Source of the DNA: Ancylobacter oerskovii
GTDB taxonomy: Bacteria; Pseudomonadota; Alphaproteobacteria; Rhizobiales; Xanthobacteraceae
DNA length: 64,000 nucleotides
NCBI RefSeq assembly: GCF_018390555.1
Contig: NZ_JAHBGB010000019.1
Span: forward strand, 124,001-188,000
Direction of reading: 5' to 3'
The notes under the pieces are model-generated. The model saw only the letters and a list, made by a program, of their open reading frames with translations. It searched no databases and had not been told where the DNA came from. Shown here piece by piece: positions 1 to 7,764 of this stretch; within the stretch, counting starts at the first letter, position 1; every line of letters begins with the position of its first letter. The translations under genes were made by a program, and so were the position numbers.

Positions 1-2
1 TG

Positions 3-617
3 CTGCCGCCGGCGGCACCGCCGCCGATCACCCGCATCCGCCTTGCCCGCGACGTGCTGGCGGAAATGGACCCGGAAATCGCGGGAGACATCACGGATGC
101 CGCCGCCCGGCTCGTTACCGATGGGCCGGTCGATCTCCTCGGCGGCCACCCGCTGGCGGCGTTCCGGCAGGCCTATGCCCTCGTTCAGGGGTACGAGATC
201 AAGCAGGCGCTCGGGGCGAGGCTGGCGAGCGTCTCGCCGCGTTTCGCGCCGCCGATCGCCGAGCGTTTCGCGGGCGCGCTCGCGATCGCCGAGGCCGACT
301 ACCAGTCCGCCTCGGCGGATCGACGGCGCCTTGCGCGGATCGTGGCCTCATGCTGTCCGCCCGATACCGCCATCGCCGTGCCGGTCGTCTCCCGCCGCCA
401 TGTGCGGCGCGACGCATCCGCTGCCGAGCGTGGCGCCTTCTATGCCGGCACGCTCGGCCTCACGGCCCTTGCCGGCCATGCCGGCATGCCGCAGGTTCAG
501 CTCGGCGCCACACGGGGAGAGGGGCTCGGGCTCGCCCTTCTCGGCAGCGCCGGCTGCGATCTGGCCCTCCTGGACCTGGCGCGACGCGTCGCGGAGACGG
601 ACACCGATATTCCATGA
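3..617 (+). CDS. Amidase-family protein, C-terminal part (5' end outside window)
   Basis: The frame is open to the left edge, so only about the last 204 residues are present. The tail pattern (GLTALAGHAGMPQVQLG, then GLGLALLGSAGCDLALLDLA) matches the C-terminal segment of amidase-signature enzymes, where a small-residue stretch, a proline-containing turn and a final 'G..GSD..LL' helix close the fold. The Ser-Ser-Lys catalytic core would lie upstream, so substrate and activity cannot be judged. The stop overlaps the next start (ATGA at 614-617), so the amidase and the TetR regulator are probably translationally coupled, and the regulator may control this amidase operon. Family assignment is fairly sure; substrate is unknown. 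Confidence 0.7.
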   Translation: MPPAAPPPITRIRLARDVLAEMDPEIAGDITDAAARLVTDGPVDLLGGHPLAAFRQAYALVQGYEIKQALGARLASVSPRFAPPIAERFAGALAIAEADYQSASADRRRLARIVASCCPPDTAIAVPVVSRRHVRRDASAAERGAFYAGTLGLTALAGHAGMPQVQLGATRGEGLGLALLGSAGCDLALLDLARRVAETDTDIP

Positions 618-1291
618 GCATGACCCCCGAAAAGCCGGTCGAAACCCCGGCCCGGATCCGTCGCACCCGCAATGCGGCCGACACCAAGGAGAAGCTGCTC
701 AAGGCCGCACGGATCGAATTTGCGCAGCACGGCTTCGCGGGCGCACGCACGGACCGGATCGTCCGAAGCGCGGAATCCAACCCGCGCATGATATCGCACT
801 ATTTCGGCGGCAAGGCCGGGCTGTATGTCGCCGTGCTGGAGGAGGCGCTGGGCGATCTGCGCCGGCAGGAACTGAAGATCGACCTCGAGGATCTCGGGCC
901 GCTGGACGGGCTCATCCAGCTCTTCGACTTCATGAACCGGCATTTCGAATCGAACACCTATCTCGTTCGCCTGCTCAGTGCCGAGAATGTGCAGAAGGCA
1001 CGCTACCTGAAGACTTCGAAGCGCGTGCAGCAGATGGCGTCGCCGGTGCTCTCGAATATCTCGACATTGATCGAGCGGGGCGAGGCGGATGGAACCTTGC
1101 GTAAAGGTCTGGATCCACTGGAAGTATATGTCATGATGGTGGCATTGAACCAGTTTCACCTTTCGAATGTTCATACGCTCTCGGTGATATTCGAGCGGGA
1201 TCTGGGCTCGCCCGCCTGGCGCGCCTCGCGCCATGTCGCCGCGCGCACGATGATGCGAGTCTATCTGGAGCGGGACCGGCGCGAGACTTGA
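614..1291 (+). CDS. TetR/AcrR-family transcriptional regulator
   Basis: 225 aa. After a short basic tail, residues about 20-65 form a TetR N-terminal helix-turn-helix: ADTKEKLLKAARIEFAQHGF, then a recognition region ending in the typical ISHYFGGKAGLYVAVLEE pattern. The rest is a helical ligand-binding/dimerisation domain with no family-specific signature that I recognise. The ATG start overlaps the amidase stop by four bases. The gene runs convergently toward the BdcA-like SDR, with 47 bp between them. E. coli bdcA has a neighbouring TetR gene (bdcR), but there the arrangement differs, so a regulatory link is only a suggestion. Ligand unknown. Confidence 0.88.
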   Translation: MSMTPEKPVETPARIRRTRNAADTKEKLLKAARIEFAQHGFAGARTDRIVRSAESNPRMISHYFGGKAGLYVAVLEEALGDLRRQELKIDLEDLGPLDGLIQLFDFMNRHFESNTYLVRLLSAENVQKARYLKTSKRVQQMASPVLSNISTLIERGEADGTLRKGLDPLEVYVMMVALNQFHLSNVHTLSVIFERDLGSPAWRASRHVAARTMMRVYLERDRRET

Positions 1292-1338
1292 GGGATAGAC
1301 CGCTCTCGGCGCGAGGGGGGCGGCAGAGGCGAGCCCGA

Positions 1339-2049
1339 TCAGGCCGCGAAGCCGCCATCGATCGTGTGCATGGCGCCGGTGATCCCGCGGGCCTGCGGGC
1401 CGGCGAGATAGAGCGTCAGGCTCGCCACTTCGTCAGGCGTGCCGTAGCGTTTGATGGACATCGGCCCGAGCATGGAAGCCGCCCGAGGCCCCTCGGCCGG
1501 GTTCATGTCGGTGTCGGTCGGGCCGGGCTGCACCACGTTGACCGTGATGTTGCGCGGGCCCATGTCGCGCGACAAGCCGCGCGCCATGCCCTGCACCGCC
1601 GCCTTGGTCATCACATAGGCCGAGAGCCCGGTGAACGGCATATTGTCGGCGGTGTCGGATCCGATGACGATGATGCGTCCCCCATCGGGCATCAAGCGCG
1701 ACGCTTCGATACTGCCGAAATAGGCACCGCCAATGTTGACGTCGATCATCCGTTCGACGTCGTCGGCGGCGAGCGTCAGCGGATCGCCGAAGACCAGCAG
1801 ACCGGCATTATAGACGAATATGTCGATCGGCCCGGCATCGCGGATCGCCGCGATGAGTTCTTCGCGAGCGCCGGCATCCGCCCGCAGCGCCTGCGCGCCG
1901 GTTTCGGTGGCGAGCCGGGTGGCCGCATCCGCCGAGGCGGCATAGGTGAACACGACCGTTGCGCCGGCTGCCGAGAAGCGCCGCACGATCGCGGCGCCTA
2001 TGCCGCGGCTGCCGCCGACGACGAATACCTTGTGATCTGAAAATTCCAT
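1339..2049 (-). CDS. bdcA: SDR-family oxidoreductase, BdcA-like
   Basis: 236 aa, the usual length for a classical short-chain dehydrogenase. The N-terminal nucleotide motif is VVGGSRGIGAAIVRRF, the NAG motif is VYNAG, and the Tyr-x3-Lys pair lies in AYVMTKAA. Close resemblance to E. coli BdcA is visible in the segments GGSRGIGAAIVRRF, VNVVQPGPTDTDMNPA and GAMHTIDGGFAA. BdcA was described as binding cyclic-di-GMP and promoting biofilm dispersal; whether this protein is an active NAD(P)H reductase, a c-di-GMP-binding protein, or both cannot be told from sequence. The EthD-domain gene lies 83 bp upstream on the same strand, and the two may be co-transcribed. Confidence 0.8.
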   Translation of the reverse strand: MEFSDHKVFVVGGSRGIGAAIVRRFSAAGATVVFTYAASADAATRLATETGAQALRADAGAREELIAAIRDAGPIDIFVYNAGLLVFGDPLTLAADDVERMIDVNIGGAYFGSIEASRLMPDGGRIIVIGSDTADNMPFTGLSAYVMTKAAVQGMARGLSRDMGPRNITVNVVQPGPTDTDMNPAEGPRAASMLGPMSIKRYGTPDEVASLTLYLAGPQARGITGAMHTIDGGFAA

Positions 2050-2132
2050 CGTGCTCGACCTTCGAATGCGGAGGGAAGTGCGTCTGTCGATGATGGGCTG
2101 CCGCCTCCAATCCGGTGCGACAGCCGGCGCCG

Positions 2133-2441
2133 TCAGAGCGGGATGCCGATGCGGCGGGACACGGTGGCGTCCGTAAAACGGGGGACGTCCGCCATCACGG
2201 CCTCTGTCTCGGCGGATGCGAGCGCCGCGTGCAGCGCGGCCTCATCGCGAAACCGGTAGATCCCCACGGAGACATCCACGACATCGGCGTCGCGGGGAAA
2301 GAAGGCAGCGGCGCTTTCCAGTCCATGCCGCTGCCAGCACGCGAACGCCAATGGCAGGTGGACGTCGACATAATGGTCGCGATCGAAATAGGTGCCGCCG
2401 CTGCAGGTCACTATCATTATTGCATTTGCCATGAAGGACAT
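2133..2441 (-). CDS. EthD-domain protein
   Basis: About 102 aa from the chosen ATG (MSFMANAIMIV). The ferredoxin-like alpha/beta barrel family EthD is suggested by an N-terminal beta strand, the segment YFDRDHYVDVHLPLA (in EthD proteins a Tyr/His-rich stretch of this kind follows strand 1), the later SVGIYRFRDEAALHAAL segment, and the small size. EthD-like proteins are often small accessory proteins or dimeric enzymes of degradation pathways; no substrate can be named. The open frame continues upstream to a TTG at 2495, but that extension does not look like EthD and I see no good ribosome binding site for either start. Same strand as the downstream BdcA-like gene. Confidence 0.6.
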   Translation of the reverse strand: MSFMANAIMIVTCSGGTYFDRDHYVDVHLPLAFACWQRHGLESAAAFFPRDADVVDVSVGIYRFRDEAALHAALASAETEAVMADVPRFTDATVSRRIGIPL

Positions 2442-3003
2442 GTGGGCCGATTGAAATTGATCCTCAACTTCCAGAAATGAACATTCTCCGTTCAATTATG
2501 TGGGTAGAGGCGAGCGGCATGCCTTCGCTTGTCGAGGCGCGAGATCATCGCTGCCTCCCGGGGCATGATCCGCAAGAAGGCTATTGCTGATCTTCGCCCC
2601 TTGCTGGAGCGCGCGAATTCACGCCTCGTGGCCGCATGCGGCCGCGGCATGAGAGCGGAACAGGCCGCCATCGTTCGCGGCTTGTTGCCGTGGGTCTGCT
2701 CCTGGCGCATGGCAGAGCGGGGTCTTCACCCGGGGGCGATGGACCTCCTCTTGCGGCACGCGGATCGTATCGGCCTGCCTTTTGGCAAGCGTTCGACAAC
2801 TCGACCTGACGTACTCGCCACCCTGATGCGTCGTGGGGCTTTCGGACCGGATCGGCCAGAATGTGGGCCCTGCAGGCCATGGTTATGATGTGCGCGACAT
2901 CCGGCACCGTTCCCATCGTAGAGACCGGCCCGTTCGCGCGCGGCCGAACGTAGGGGAAGGGGCGCCAACGGTGGCTCAGGTCCAGCCAAGCGCCTGAAAA
3001 ATT
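2442..3003. other. Intergenic stretch next to tRNA-Arg, no recognisable gene
   Basis: About 560 bases without a gene I can support. Open frames exist on both strands (for example 2529-2888 on plus and 2581-3018 on minus). None has a recognisable domain, a good start context or protein-like composition, and they overlap each other. The right end abuts the 3' end of tRNA-Arg, a common integration position, so this may be decayed inserted DNA. I saw no inverted repeats of insertion-sequence type. Confidence 0.4.
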
Positions 3004-3080
3004 TGGCGCACCCGGCACGATTCGAACGTGCGACCTTTGCCTTCGGAGGGCAACGCTCTATCCAGCTGAGCTACGGGTGC
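3004..3080 (-). tRNA. tRNA-Arg (anticodon CCG)
   Basis: Reading the minus strand from 3080, the acceptor GCACCCG pairs with CGGGTGC near the 3' end, followed by discriminator G and an encoded CCA (3006-3004). The D arm contains TAGCTCAGCTGGATAGAGC. The anticodon stem TTGCC/GGCAA encloses the loop CTCCGAA, giving anticodon CCG, which reads CGG (Arg). The T arm contains GTTCGAATC. The fold is complete and canonical at 77 nt. Confidence 0.95.
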
Positions 3081-3227
3081 CAGCGGCGCGTTCGCGCCGG
3101 ACGCCGTCTTCTTAGTCGAAGGACCGCGCGCCGGCAACATGTGGTGTCGGCTCCTGCGCAGGAAATGCGGTCGATCCGCCCGGTGCCATATGGCAGCGGG
3201 CCGCGCGATGGTTATATAGCGCTCGCC

Positions 3228-4067
3228 ATGAACAGCGATGCGCCGACCACCCCCCGCAAGCCCTTCTTCTCCCCGGAGGAGATCGAGCGTTACGCCCGCC
3301 ACCTCGTGCTCGGGGAAATCGGCGGGCCGGGCCAGCAGAAGCTCAAGAAGGCCAGCATGCTGGTGGTGGGAGCCGGTGGGCTCGGCGCGCCGGCCCTGCT
3401 GTATCTCGCCGCCGCCGGGGTCGGCCGGCTGGTGGTGATCGACGACGATGTCGTCTCGCTTTCCAACCTGCAGCGGCAGGTCGTCCATACCACCGAAATG
3501 GTCGGCCGGCTGAAGACGGAGAGCGCCGAAGCCTTCGTCGCCGCGCTCAATCCGCATGTCGATTTCCAGGGCGTGGCCGGGCGGCTGAGCGCGGAGAACG
3601 CGCTCGATCTCGTCGGCACGGTCGACGTGGTCATCGACGGTTCGGACAATTTCTCCACCCGCTATCTGGTGTCGGATGCCTGCGCGCTGGCGCGGAAGCC
3701 GCTGGTCACCGCCGCCCTCGGGCGTTTCGATGCCACCGTCACCACCATCCGCGCCCATGAGAGCGGACCCGACGGTGCGCCCAATCCCACCTATCGCTGC
3801 CTGTTTCCCGAACCGCCGCCCGCCGGCCTGGTGCCGAGCTGCGCCGAAGCCGGCATTCTCGGCGCGGTGGCCGGCGTCGCCGGCACGCTGGTGGCGTTGG
3901 AGGCGATCCGCGTCGTGGTCGGCTTCGGCGAAGGCCTGGTGGGACGGCTGCTGATGATCGACACGCTGTCGATGCGCTTCGAGACGCTGAGCTATGGCTG
4001 GGATCCCGACAATCCGTTGACCGGCACCGCCCCGACCATCACCGACCTGTCGGGCCACCGGCGCTGA
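3228..4067 (+). CDS. moeB: MoeB/ThiF/HesA-type adenylyltransferase (E1-like)
   Basis: 279 aa, starting at the ATG of MNSDAPTTPRKPFFSP. The Rossmann nucleotide motif LVVGAGGLGAPALLYLAAAG, the LSNLQRQVVH segment and DGSDNFSTRYLVSDAC are hallmarks of the E1-like enzymes that adenylate the C-terminal glycine of a ubiquitin-like sulfur carrier (MoaD or ThiS), feeding molybdopterin or thiazole synthesis. The zinc-binding CxxC pairs of E. coli MoeB are not intact: the first is reduced to TYRC and the C-terminal pair is replaced by a YGWDPDNP segment. The conserved PSCAEAGILG cysteine remains. MoeB and ThiF cannot be separated here because no moa or thi genes adjoin. A long upstream extension of the frame runs through the tRNA and is not coding. 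Confidence 0.85.
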   Translation: MNSDAPTTPRKPFFSPEEIERYARHLVLGEIGGPGQQKLKKASMLVVGAGGLGAPALLYLAAAGVGRLVVIDDDVVSLSNLQRQVVHTTEMVGRLKTESAEAFVAALNPHVDFQGVAGRLSAENALDLVGTVDVVIDGSDNFSTRYLVSDACALARKPLVTAALGRFDATVTTIRAHESGPDGAPNPTYRCLFPEPPPAGLVPSCAEAGILGAVAGVAGTLVALEAIRVVVGFGEGLVGRLLMIDTLSMRFETLSYGWDPDNPLTGTAPTITDLSGHRR

Positions 4068-4083
4068 GGCGACGGCGCGCGCC

Positions 4084-5085
4084 TCACAGCATGGCGGGCA
4101 GCACGCGGTCCGGCGGGCGATGGCCGTCCATGAAGGCGCGGATGTTGACGATCACCTTCTCGCCGGTGTCGATGCGCGCTTCCACCGTCGCCGAGCCCAT
4201 ATGCGGCAGCAGCACCACCTTGCCCTGGCGCGCCAGCTTGAGCAGCTTGGGGCTGACCGCCGGTTCGCGCTCGAACACGTCGAGGCCGGCGCCGGCGAGC
4301 TCGCCGGTTTCGATCATGCGAATAAGCGCATGTTCGTCAATGACTTCGCCGCGGGCGGTGTTGACGATATAGGCGTCGCGCTTCACCAGCTTCAGCCGGC
4401 GGGCGGAGAGCAGGTGGAAGGTGGCCGGCGTGTGCGGACAGTTCACCGAGATGATGTCCATCCGCGCCAGCATCTGGTCGAGGCTGTCCCAATAGGTGGC
4501 CTCGAGCTCGTCCTCTATCTGGCCGGGCAGCGGGTGGCGGTTGTGATAGTGGATCTGCAGGCCGAAGGCCTTGGCCCGCCGCGCCACCGCCTGGCCGATG
4601 CGTCCCATGCCGATGATGCCGAGCCGCTTCCCCCAGATGCGGTGGCCGAGCATCCAAGTGGGCGACCAGCCGGGCCAGACGCCCTCGTCGCGGATGATCA
4701 GCGAGGCGCCCTCGGTAAGTCGCCGCGGCACCGCGAGAATCAGCGCCATAGTCATGTCGGCGGTGTCCTCGGTGAGGACGCCGGGGGTGTTGGTGATGGT
4801 GATGCCGCGCTCGGTGGCGGCGGTGACGTCGATGTGATCGACGCCGTTGCCGAAATTGGCGATCAGCTTGAGGTTGGGGCCTGCCGCCTCGATCACCCGG
4901 GCGTCGATGCGATCGGTGATGGCCGGCACCAGCACATCGGCGCTCGCCATCGCCTCGGCGAGCTGGGCCTGCGTCATCTGCACGTCCTCGACGTTCAGCC
5001 GGGCGTCGAACAGCTCGCGCATGCGGGTTTCGATCTTGTCGGGCAGCTTGCGGGTCACCACGACCAGCGGCTTCTTGCGGGCCAT
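4084..5085 (-). CDS. D-isomer 2-hydroxyacid dehydrogenase (D-glycerate dehydrogenase / hydroxypyruvate reductase type)
   Basis: 333 aa from ATG (MARKKPLVVVTRKLPD). It has an N-terminal substrate domain, then an NAD-binding motif GKRLGIIGMGRIGQAVARRA near residues 150-170. The three catalytic positions of the family are visible: Arg in NTARGEVIDE, Glu in LDVFEREP and His in LLPHMGSAT. These enzymes reduce hydroxypyruvate or glyoxylate with NAD(P)H. The WSPTWMLGHRIWGKRLG segment resembles alphaproteobacterial GyaR-type enzymes. The frame stays open about 110 codons upstream, but that part is low-complexity and overlaps the divergent SH3 gene, so the MARKK start is preferred. Divergent from the SH3-domain gene. 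Confidence 0.88.
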   Translation of the reverse strand: MARKKPLVVVTRKLPDKIETRMRELFDARLNVEDVQMTQAQLAEAMASADVLVPAITDRIDARVIEAAGPNLKLIANFGNGVDHIDVTAATERGITITNTPGVLTEDTADMTMALILAVPRRLTEGASLIIRDEGVWPGWSPTWMLGHRIWGKRLGIIGMGRIGQAVARRAKAFGLQIHYHNRHPLPGQIEDELEATYWDSLDQMLARMDIISVNCPHTPATFHLLSARRLKLVKRDAYIVNTARGEVIDEHALIRMIETGELAGAGLDVFEREPAVSPKLLKLARQGKVVLLPHMGSATVEARIDTGEKVIVNIRAFMDGHRPPDRVLPAML

Positions 5086-5274
5086 CTCAATCCCCGTCGC
5101 GAGCAAGGTCCCGTTAACGTCGAAGGCGGAAAATACGGACCGGCCGGGACGGAGCCTCATTAGCAGACGGGTCGGCGAAACACAAAAAGCACCCATTCGC
5201 GGTGCAGGCGTGCGCCCGCCGCCGGGAGTTACCTCCGGGCGGCCGTGACGTGCGATGAACAGGTGACAGGAACG

Positions 5275-5913
5275 ATGCGACTTTCCACGCTTCGAATCGG
5301 TGCGAGGCTTCGAGGCGGCAAGGAGCGCCGCGGGGGATGGCGGGGCGGCTTCGGGAAGCGGCCCCTGCTCTTCGCCCTGCTGGCGGCAGGCATGGTCCTG
5401 GCGGCGGAGCCGTTGATCCACAAGAGTTTTTCACCCGCGCAAGCGCAGTCCGCCGCGCCGGCCACCAAGGGGCCGGTCGGGCGCGAAAGCGGGCTGCCGG
5501 TGCCGCGCTTCGTCTCGATCAAGGCGGACAAGGTGAATGTTCGCTCGGGTCCGACGCGCGACCACAGCGTGGCCTGGGTCTTCACCCGCGCCGGGCTGCC
5601 GGTGGAGATCACCGCCGAGTTCGAGACCTGGCGGCGCATCCGCGATTCGGACGGGGCCGAGGGCTGGGTGTACCACTCGATGCTGTCGAGCCGGCGCACC
5701 GCGCTGGTGGGGCCGTGGCTGAAGGACGGGGCGACCTCGCTCTATGCCAGCCGCGACGCGCAGTCCCGCGTCGCCGCGCAGGTGGAGCCGGGGGTGCTGG
5801 GCCAGGTCAATGATTGCGACGGCAGCTGGTGCCGCTTCTATGGCGACGGCTTCGAAGGCTTCATCCAGCAGGAGAAGCTGTGGGGCGTCTATCCCGGCGA
5901 GAAGATCGACTGA
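5275..5913 (+). CDS. Exported bacterial SH3-domain protein
   Basis: 212 aa from the ATG of MRLSTLRIG, which follows CAGGAACG. A basic N-terminus is followed by a hydrophobic segment (LLFALLAAGMVLAA, about residues 31-45), so the protein is exported or membrane-anchored. Two SH3-like repeats follow: the first has KADKVNVRSGPTRDHSVAWVF with GWVYHSMLSSRR, the second has SLYASRDAQSRVAAQVEPG with WCRFYGDGFEGFIQQEKLWG. This is the SH3_4 (formerly DUF1058) layout, thought to bind cell wall or protein ligands in the periplasm. Starts about 190 bp from the divergent 2-hydroxyacid dehydrogenase. No catalytic domain seen. Confidence 0.85.
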   Translation: MRLSTLRIGARLRGGKERRGGWRGGFGKRPLLFALLAAGMVLAAEPLIHKSFSPAQAQSAAPATKGPVGRESGLPVPRFVSIKADKVNVRSGPTRDHSVAWVFTRAGLPVEITAEFETWRRIRDSDGAEGWVYHSMLSSRRTALVGPWLKDGATSLYASRDAQSRVAAQVEPGVLGQVNDCDGSWCRFYGDGFEGFIQQEKLWGVYPGEKID

Positions 5914-6140
5914 TCCGGTGTGCAGTGGGGCCAGATCCGGGCGCCGGCTCCCGGTTCGGTGAGGTGTACGATCGGGCCAGCCTGTCCGGTGAGGCCGATT
6001 TCCGCCCGGGACCGGCCTGCCGCGATGGCGCCGCGCTCCCATAGGGGGGCGTCATGGCCGGGGGAGGCCGCGTGCGCCCGTCGCCATGTCGCGGCGATCC
6101 GAGGTGCCCGGCCCGGAGCCGGGTGCGGGCCGGGCAAGCA

Positions 6141-6168
6141 AAAAGGCCGGTCGCGGGACCGGCCTTTT
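6141..6168. terminator. Bidirectional intrinsic terminator between the SH3 gene and irr
   Basis: A 12-bp perfect stem (AAAAGGCCGGTC / GACCGGCCTTTT) with a 4-nt loop. Because the stem begins with A and ends with T runs, it can act for both converging transcripts: the SH3 gene (ends 5913) and irr (ends 6232). The remaining 230 bp on its left holds no gene that I can support. Confidence 0.85.
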
Positions 6169-6231
6169 CATATTTCAGGGAATCTGACGAGCGGGCCGCA
6201 CCGCTCCGGGACCGTCTCGGCCCCGGCGCTC

Positions 6232-6762
6232 TCAGCCCCGGCGCTTGGGGCGCAGGCGGACCACCACGTCGACGCGGGCGATCTCGTAGCCTTCCGGCGG
6301 CTCGGGAACCCGCTCCACCTCGACCGCCGCGCTGGGGATGTCGAGGAGGTGGTTCTCGCCTTCCATGAAGAAATGGTGGTGGTCGGACGGGTTGGTGTCG
6401 AAATAGGTCTTCGACCCGTCAATGGCGAGCTCGCGGAGCAGCCCGACCTCGGTGAACTGGTGCAGCGTGTTGTACACGGTGGCCAGCGACACCGGGAAGC
6501 GCGCCTTGATCGCCTCCTCGTGCAGGATTTCCGCCGAGACGTGGCGGTCGCCCTTGGCGAAGAGCAGCCAGCCGAGCGCCAGGCGCTGGCGGGTGGGGCG
6601 GAGCCCGACATCGCGCAGCATGTGGCGGACGTCATGGAACGGGCAGCCGGTGCGGCTCGCGCCAGCGCTGTCGCGCAGTCGGGCCACCGGAAGCACCGGC
6701 TCGTCGTCCTCCATCACCATACGCGACACGGCAACAGGGGCAGGGCGAAAAGTCTCGTTCAT
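6232..6762 (-). CDS. irr: Iron response regulator Irr (Fur family, heme-regulated)
   Basis: 176 aa. The Fur-type winged helix contains VGLRPTRQRLALGWLLF and VSLATVYNTLHQFTEVGLL. Two features mark Irr rather than Fur: the heme regulatory motif GCPFHD (Cys40-Pro41) just before the DNA-binding domain, and the histidine cluster DHHHFF (His128-130), the second heme site in Bradyrhizobium-type Irr. Known Irr proteins accumulate under iron limitation, repress heme and iron-storage genes, activate uptake genes, and are degraded on heme binding. The MNETFRP start is chosen because the frame upstream is unlike Irr. fabA lies divergently 352 bp away. Confidence 0.95.
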   Translation of the reverse strand: MNETFRPAPVAVSRMVMEDDEPVLPVARLRDSAGASRTGCPFHDVRHMLRDVGLRPTRQRLALGWLLFAKGDRHVSAEILHEEAIKARFPVSLATVYNTLHQFTEVGLLRELAIDGSKTYFDTNPSDHHHFFMEGENHLLDIPSAAVEVERVPEPPEGYEIARVDVVVRLRPKRRG

Positions 6763-6920
6763 CTCACGTTCCGAGCAGACAATCCAAGACGGCAGCCAGC
6801 CTTTCGACCGGCGCCGCGAGCAGTTGCAAGGCGATGCCACCGGACATAGATGGCCGCAGGCAACGGGTTTTTCAAAGCCAGTATATTCGCAGGCACGGTC
6901 TGCGGGCAACAATCCGTCGC

Positions 6921-6947
6921 ATTATAGTAATCATTCCAAACTGTAAG
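6921..6947 (-). promoter_or_regulatory. Candidate irr promoter
   Basis: On the minus strand a perfect TATAAT (6926-6921) follows CTTACA (6947-6942) with a short 15-nt spacer, about 160 bp upstream of the irr start. The surrounding 45 bp are markedly AT-rich for this genome. No convincing palindromic Irr box was found, so autoregulation is not shown. The rest of the 6763-7114 gap shows no gene and presumably carries the fabA promoter too. Confidence 0.4.
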
Positions 6948-7114
6948 ACCGGCGGCGCCGGCGCGGCGGGCCGTCATGCTACCGACACAGTGAGCGGTAC
7001 CGCCGCATGGAGGATGGCTTTGAGCCGGCAGGGCGCTGTGATAGGAAGCGCCAGAAACCGGGCGGCAGCCTTTCCGCCCGCGGTCGAAACGACAAGCGTG
7101 GTGATACGGCGGCA

Positions 7115-7621
7115 ATGGTCGAACGGCAGAACAGCTTCTCCTACGATGAACTGCTCGCATGCGGGCGCGGCGAGCTTTTCGGACCCGGCAACGCCCAGCT
7201 GCCGCTGCCCCCGATGCTGATGTTCGACCGCATCACCTCCATTTCCGAAGAGGGCGGCGCCAACGGCAAGGGCCATGTGCGCGCCGAGCTCGACGTGAAC
7301 CCGGACCTGTGGTTCTTCGCCTGCCACTTCAAGGGCGACCCGGTGATGCCGGGCTGCCTCGGCCTCGACGCCATGTGGCAGCTGGTCGGCTTCTATCTCG
7401 GCTGGCTCGGCTCCCCCGGGCGCGGGCGGGCGCTCGGCCTCGGCGAGCTGAAATTCTCCAACCAGGTGCTGCCGACCACCAGGAAGGTGGTGTACGGCAT
7501 CGACTTCAAGCGCGTCATGCGCTCCAAGCTGGTGCTCGGCATCGCCGATGGCTGGCTGGAGGCGGATGGCGAGGTGATCTACCGCGCCAGCGACCTGAAG
7601 GTCGGCCTGTTCCAGGCCTGA
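7115..7621 (+). CDS. fabA: 3-hydroxydecanoyl-ACP dehydratase/isomerase FabA
   Basis: 168 aa from ATG ([20 protein letters not shown]), the standard FabA length and N-terminus. The hot-dog fold active site is [20 protein letters not shown], with the catalytic His in CHFKGDP and the Asp in GLDAMWQ. FabA dehydrates 3-hydroxyacyl-ACP and isomerises trans-2- to cis-3-decenoyl-ACP, the branch point to unsaturated fatty acids in type II synthesis in the cytoplasm. It is followed by fabB and fabI in the order seen in alphaproteobacteria. Confidence 0.97.
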   Translation: MVERQNSFSYDELLACGRGELFGPGNAQLPLPPMLMFDRITSISEEGGANGKGHVRAELDVNPDLWFFACHFKGDPVMPGCLGLDAMWQLVGFYLGWLGSPGRGRALGLGELKFSNQVLPTTRKVVYGIDFKRVMRSKLVLGIADGWLEADGEVIYRASDLKVGLFQA

Positions 7622-7668
7622 CGCACGCCGCGGGAGCGCGGCCCGGCCGCACGGCCTTGTCGACAACG

Positions 7669-7693
7669 GCCCCCGGCGCCATCTGCCGGGGGC
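7669..7693 (+). other. Stem-loop between fabA and fabB
   Basis: A perfect 9-bp stem GCCCCCGGC / GCCGGGGGC with a 7-nt loop, 48 bases after the fabA stop and about 70 bases before fabB. There is no T run, so it is not a standard intrinsic terminator. It could stabilise or partially attenuate the fabA-fabB transcript. Confidence 0.6.
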
Positions 7694-7764
7694 TCACTCA
7701 TGAAGAGGGGTGCCGCGCGGCGCCGGACCGAACGCCGCCGCCGCCCGCCAGGGAAGGAAAGCCT

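Noticed and set aside
2529-2888. Possible gene of 119 codons beside tRNA-Arg
   Set aside because: No ribosome site, no family resemblance, and competing frames on the other strand over the same DNA.
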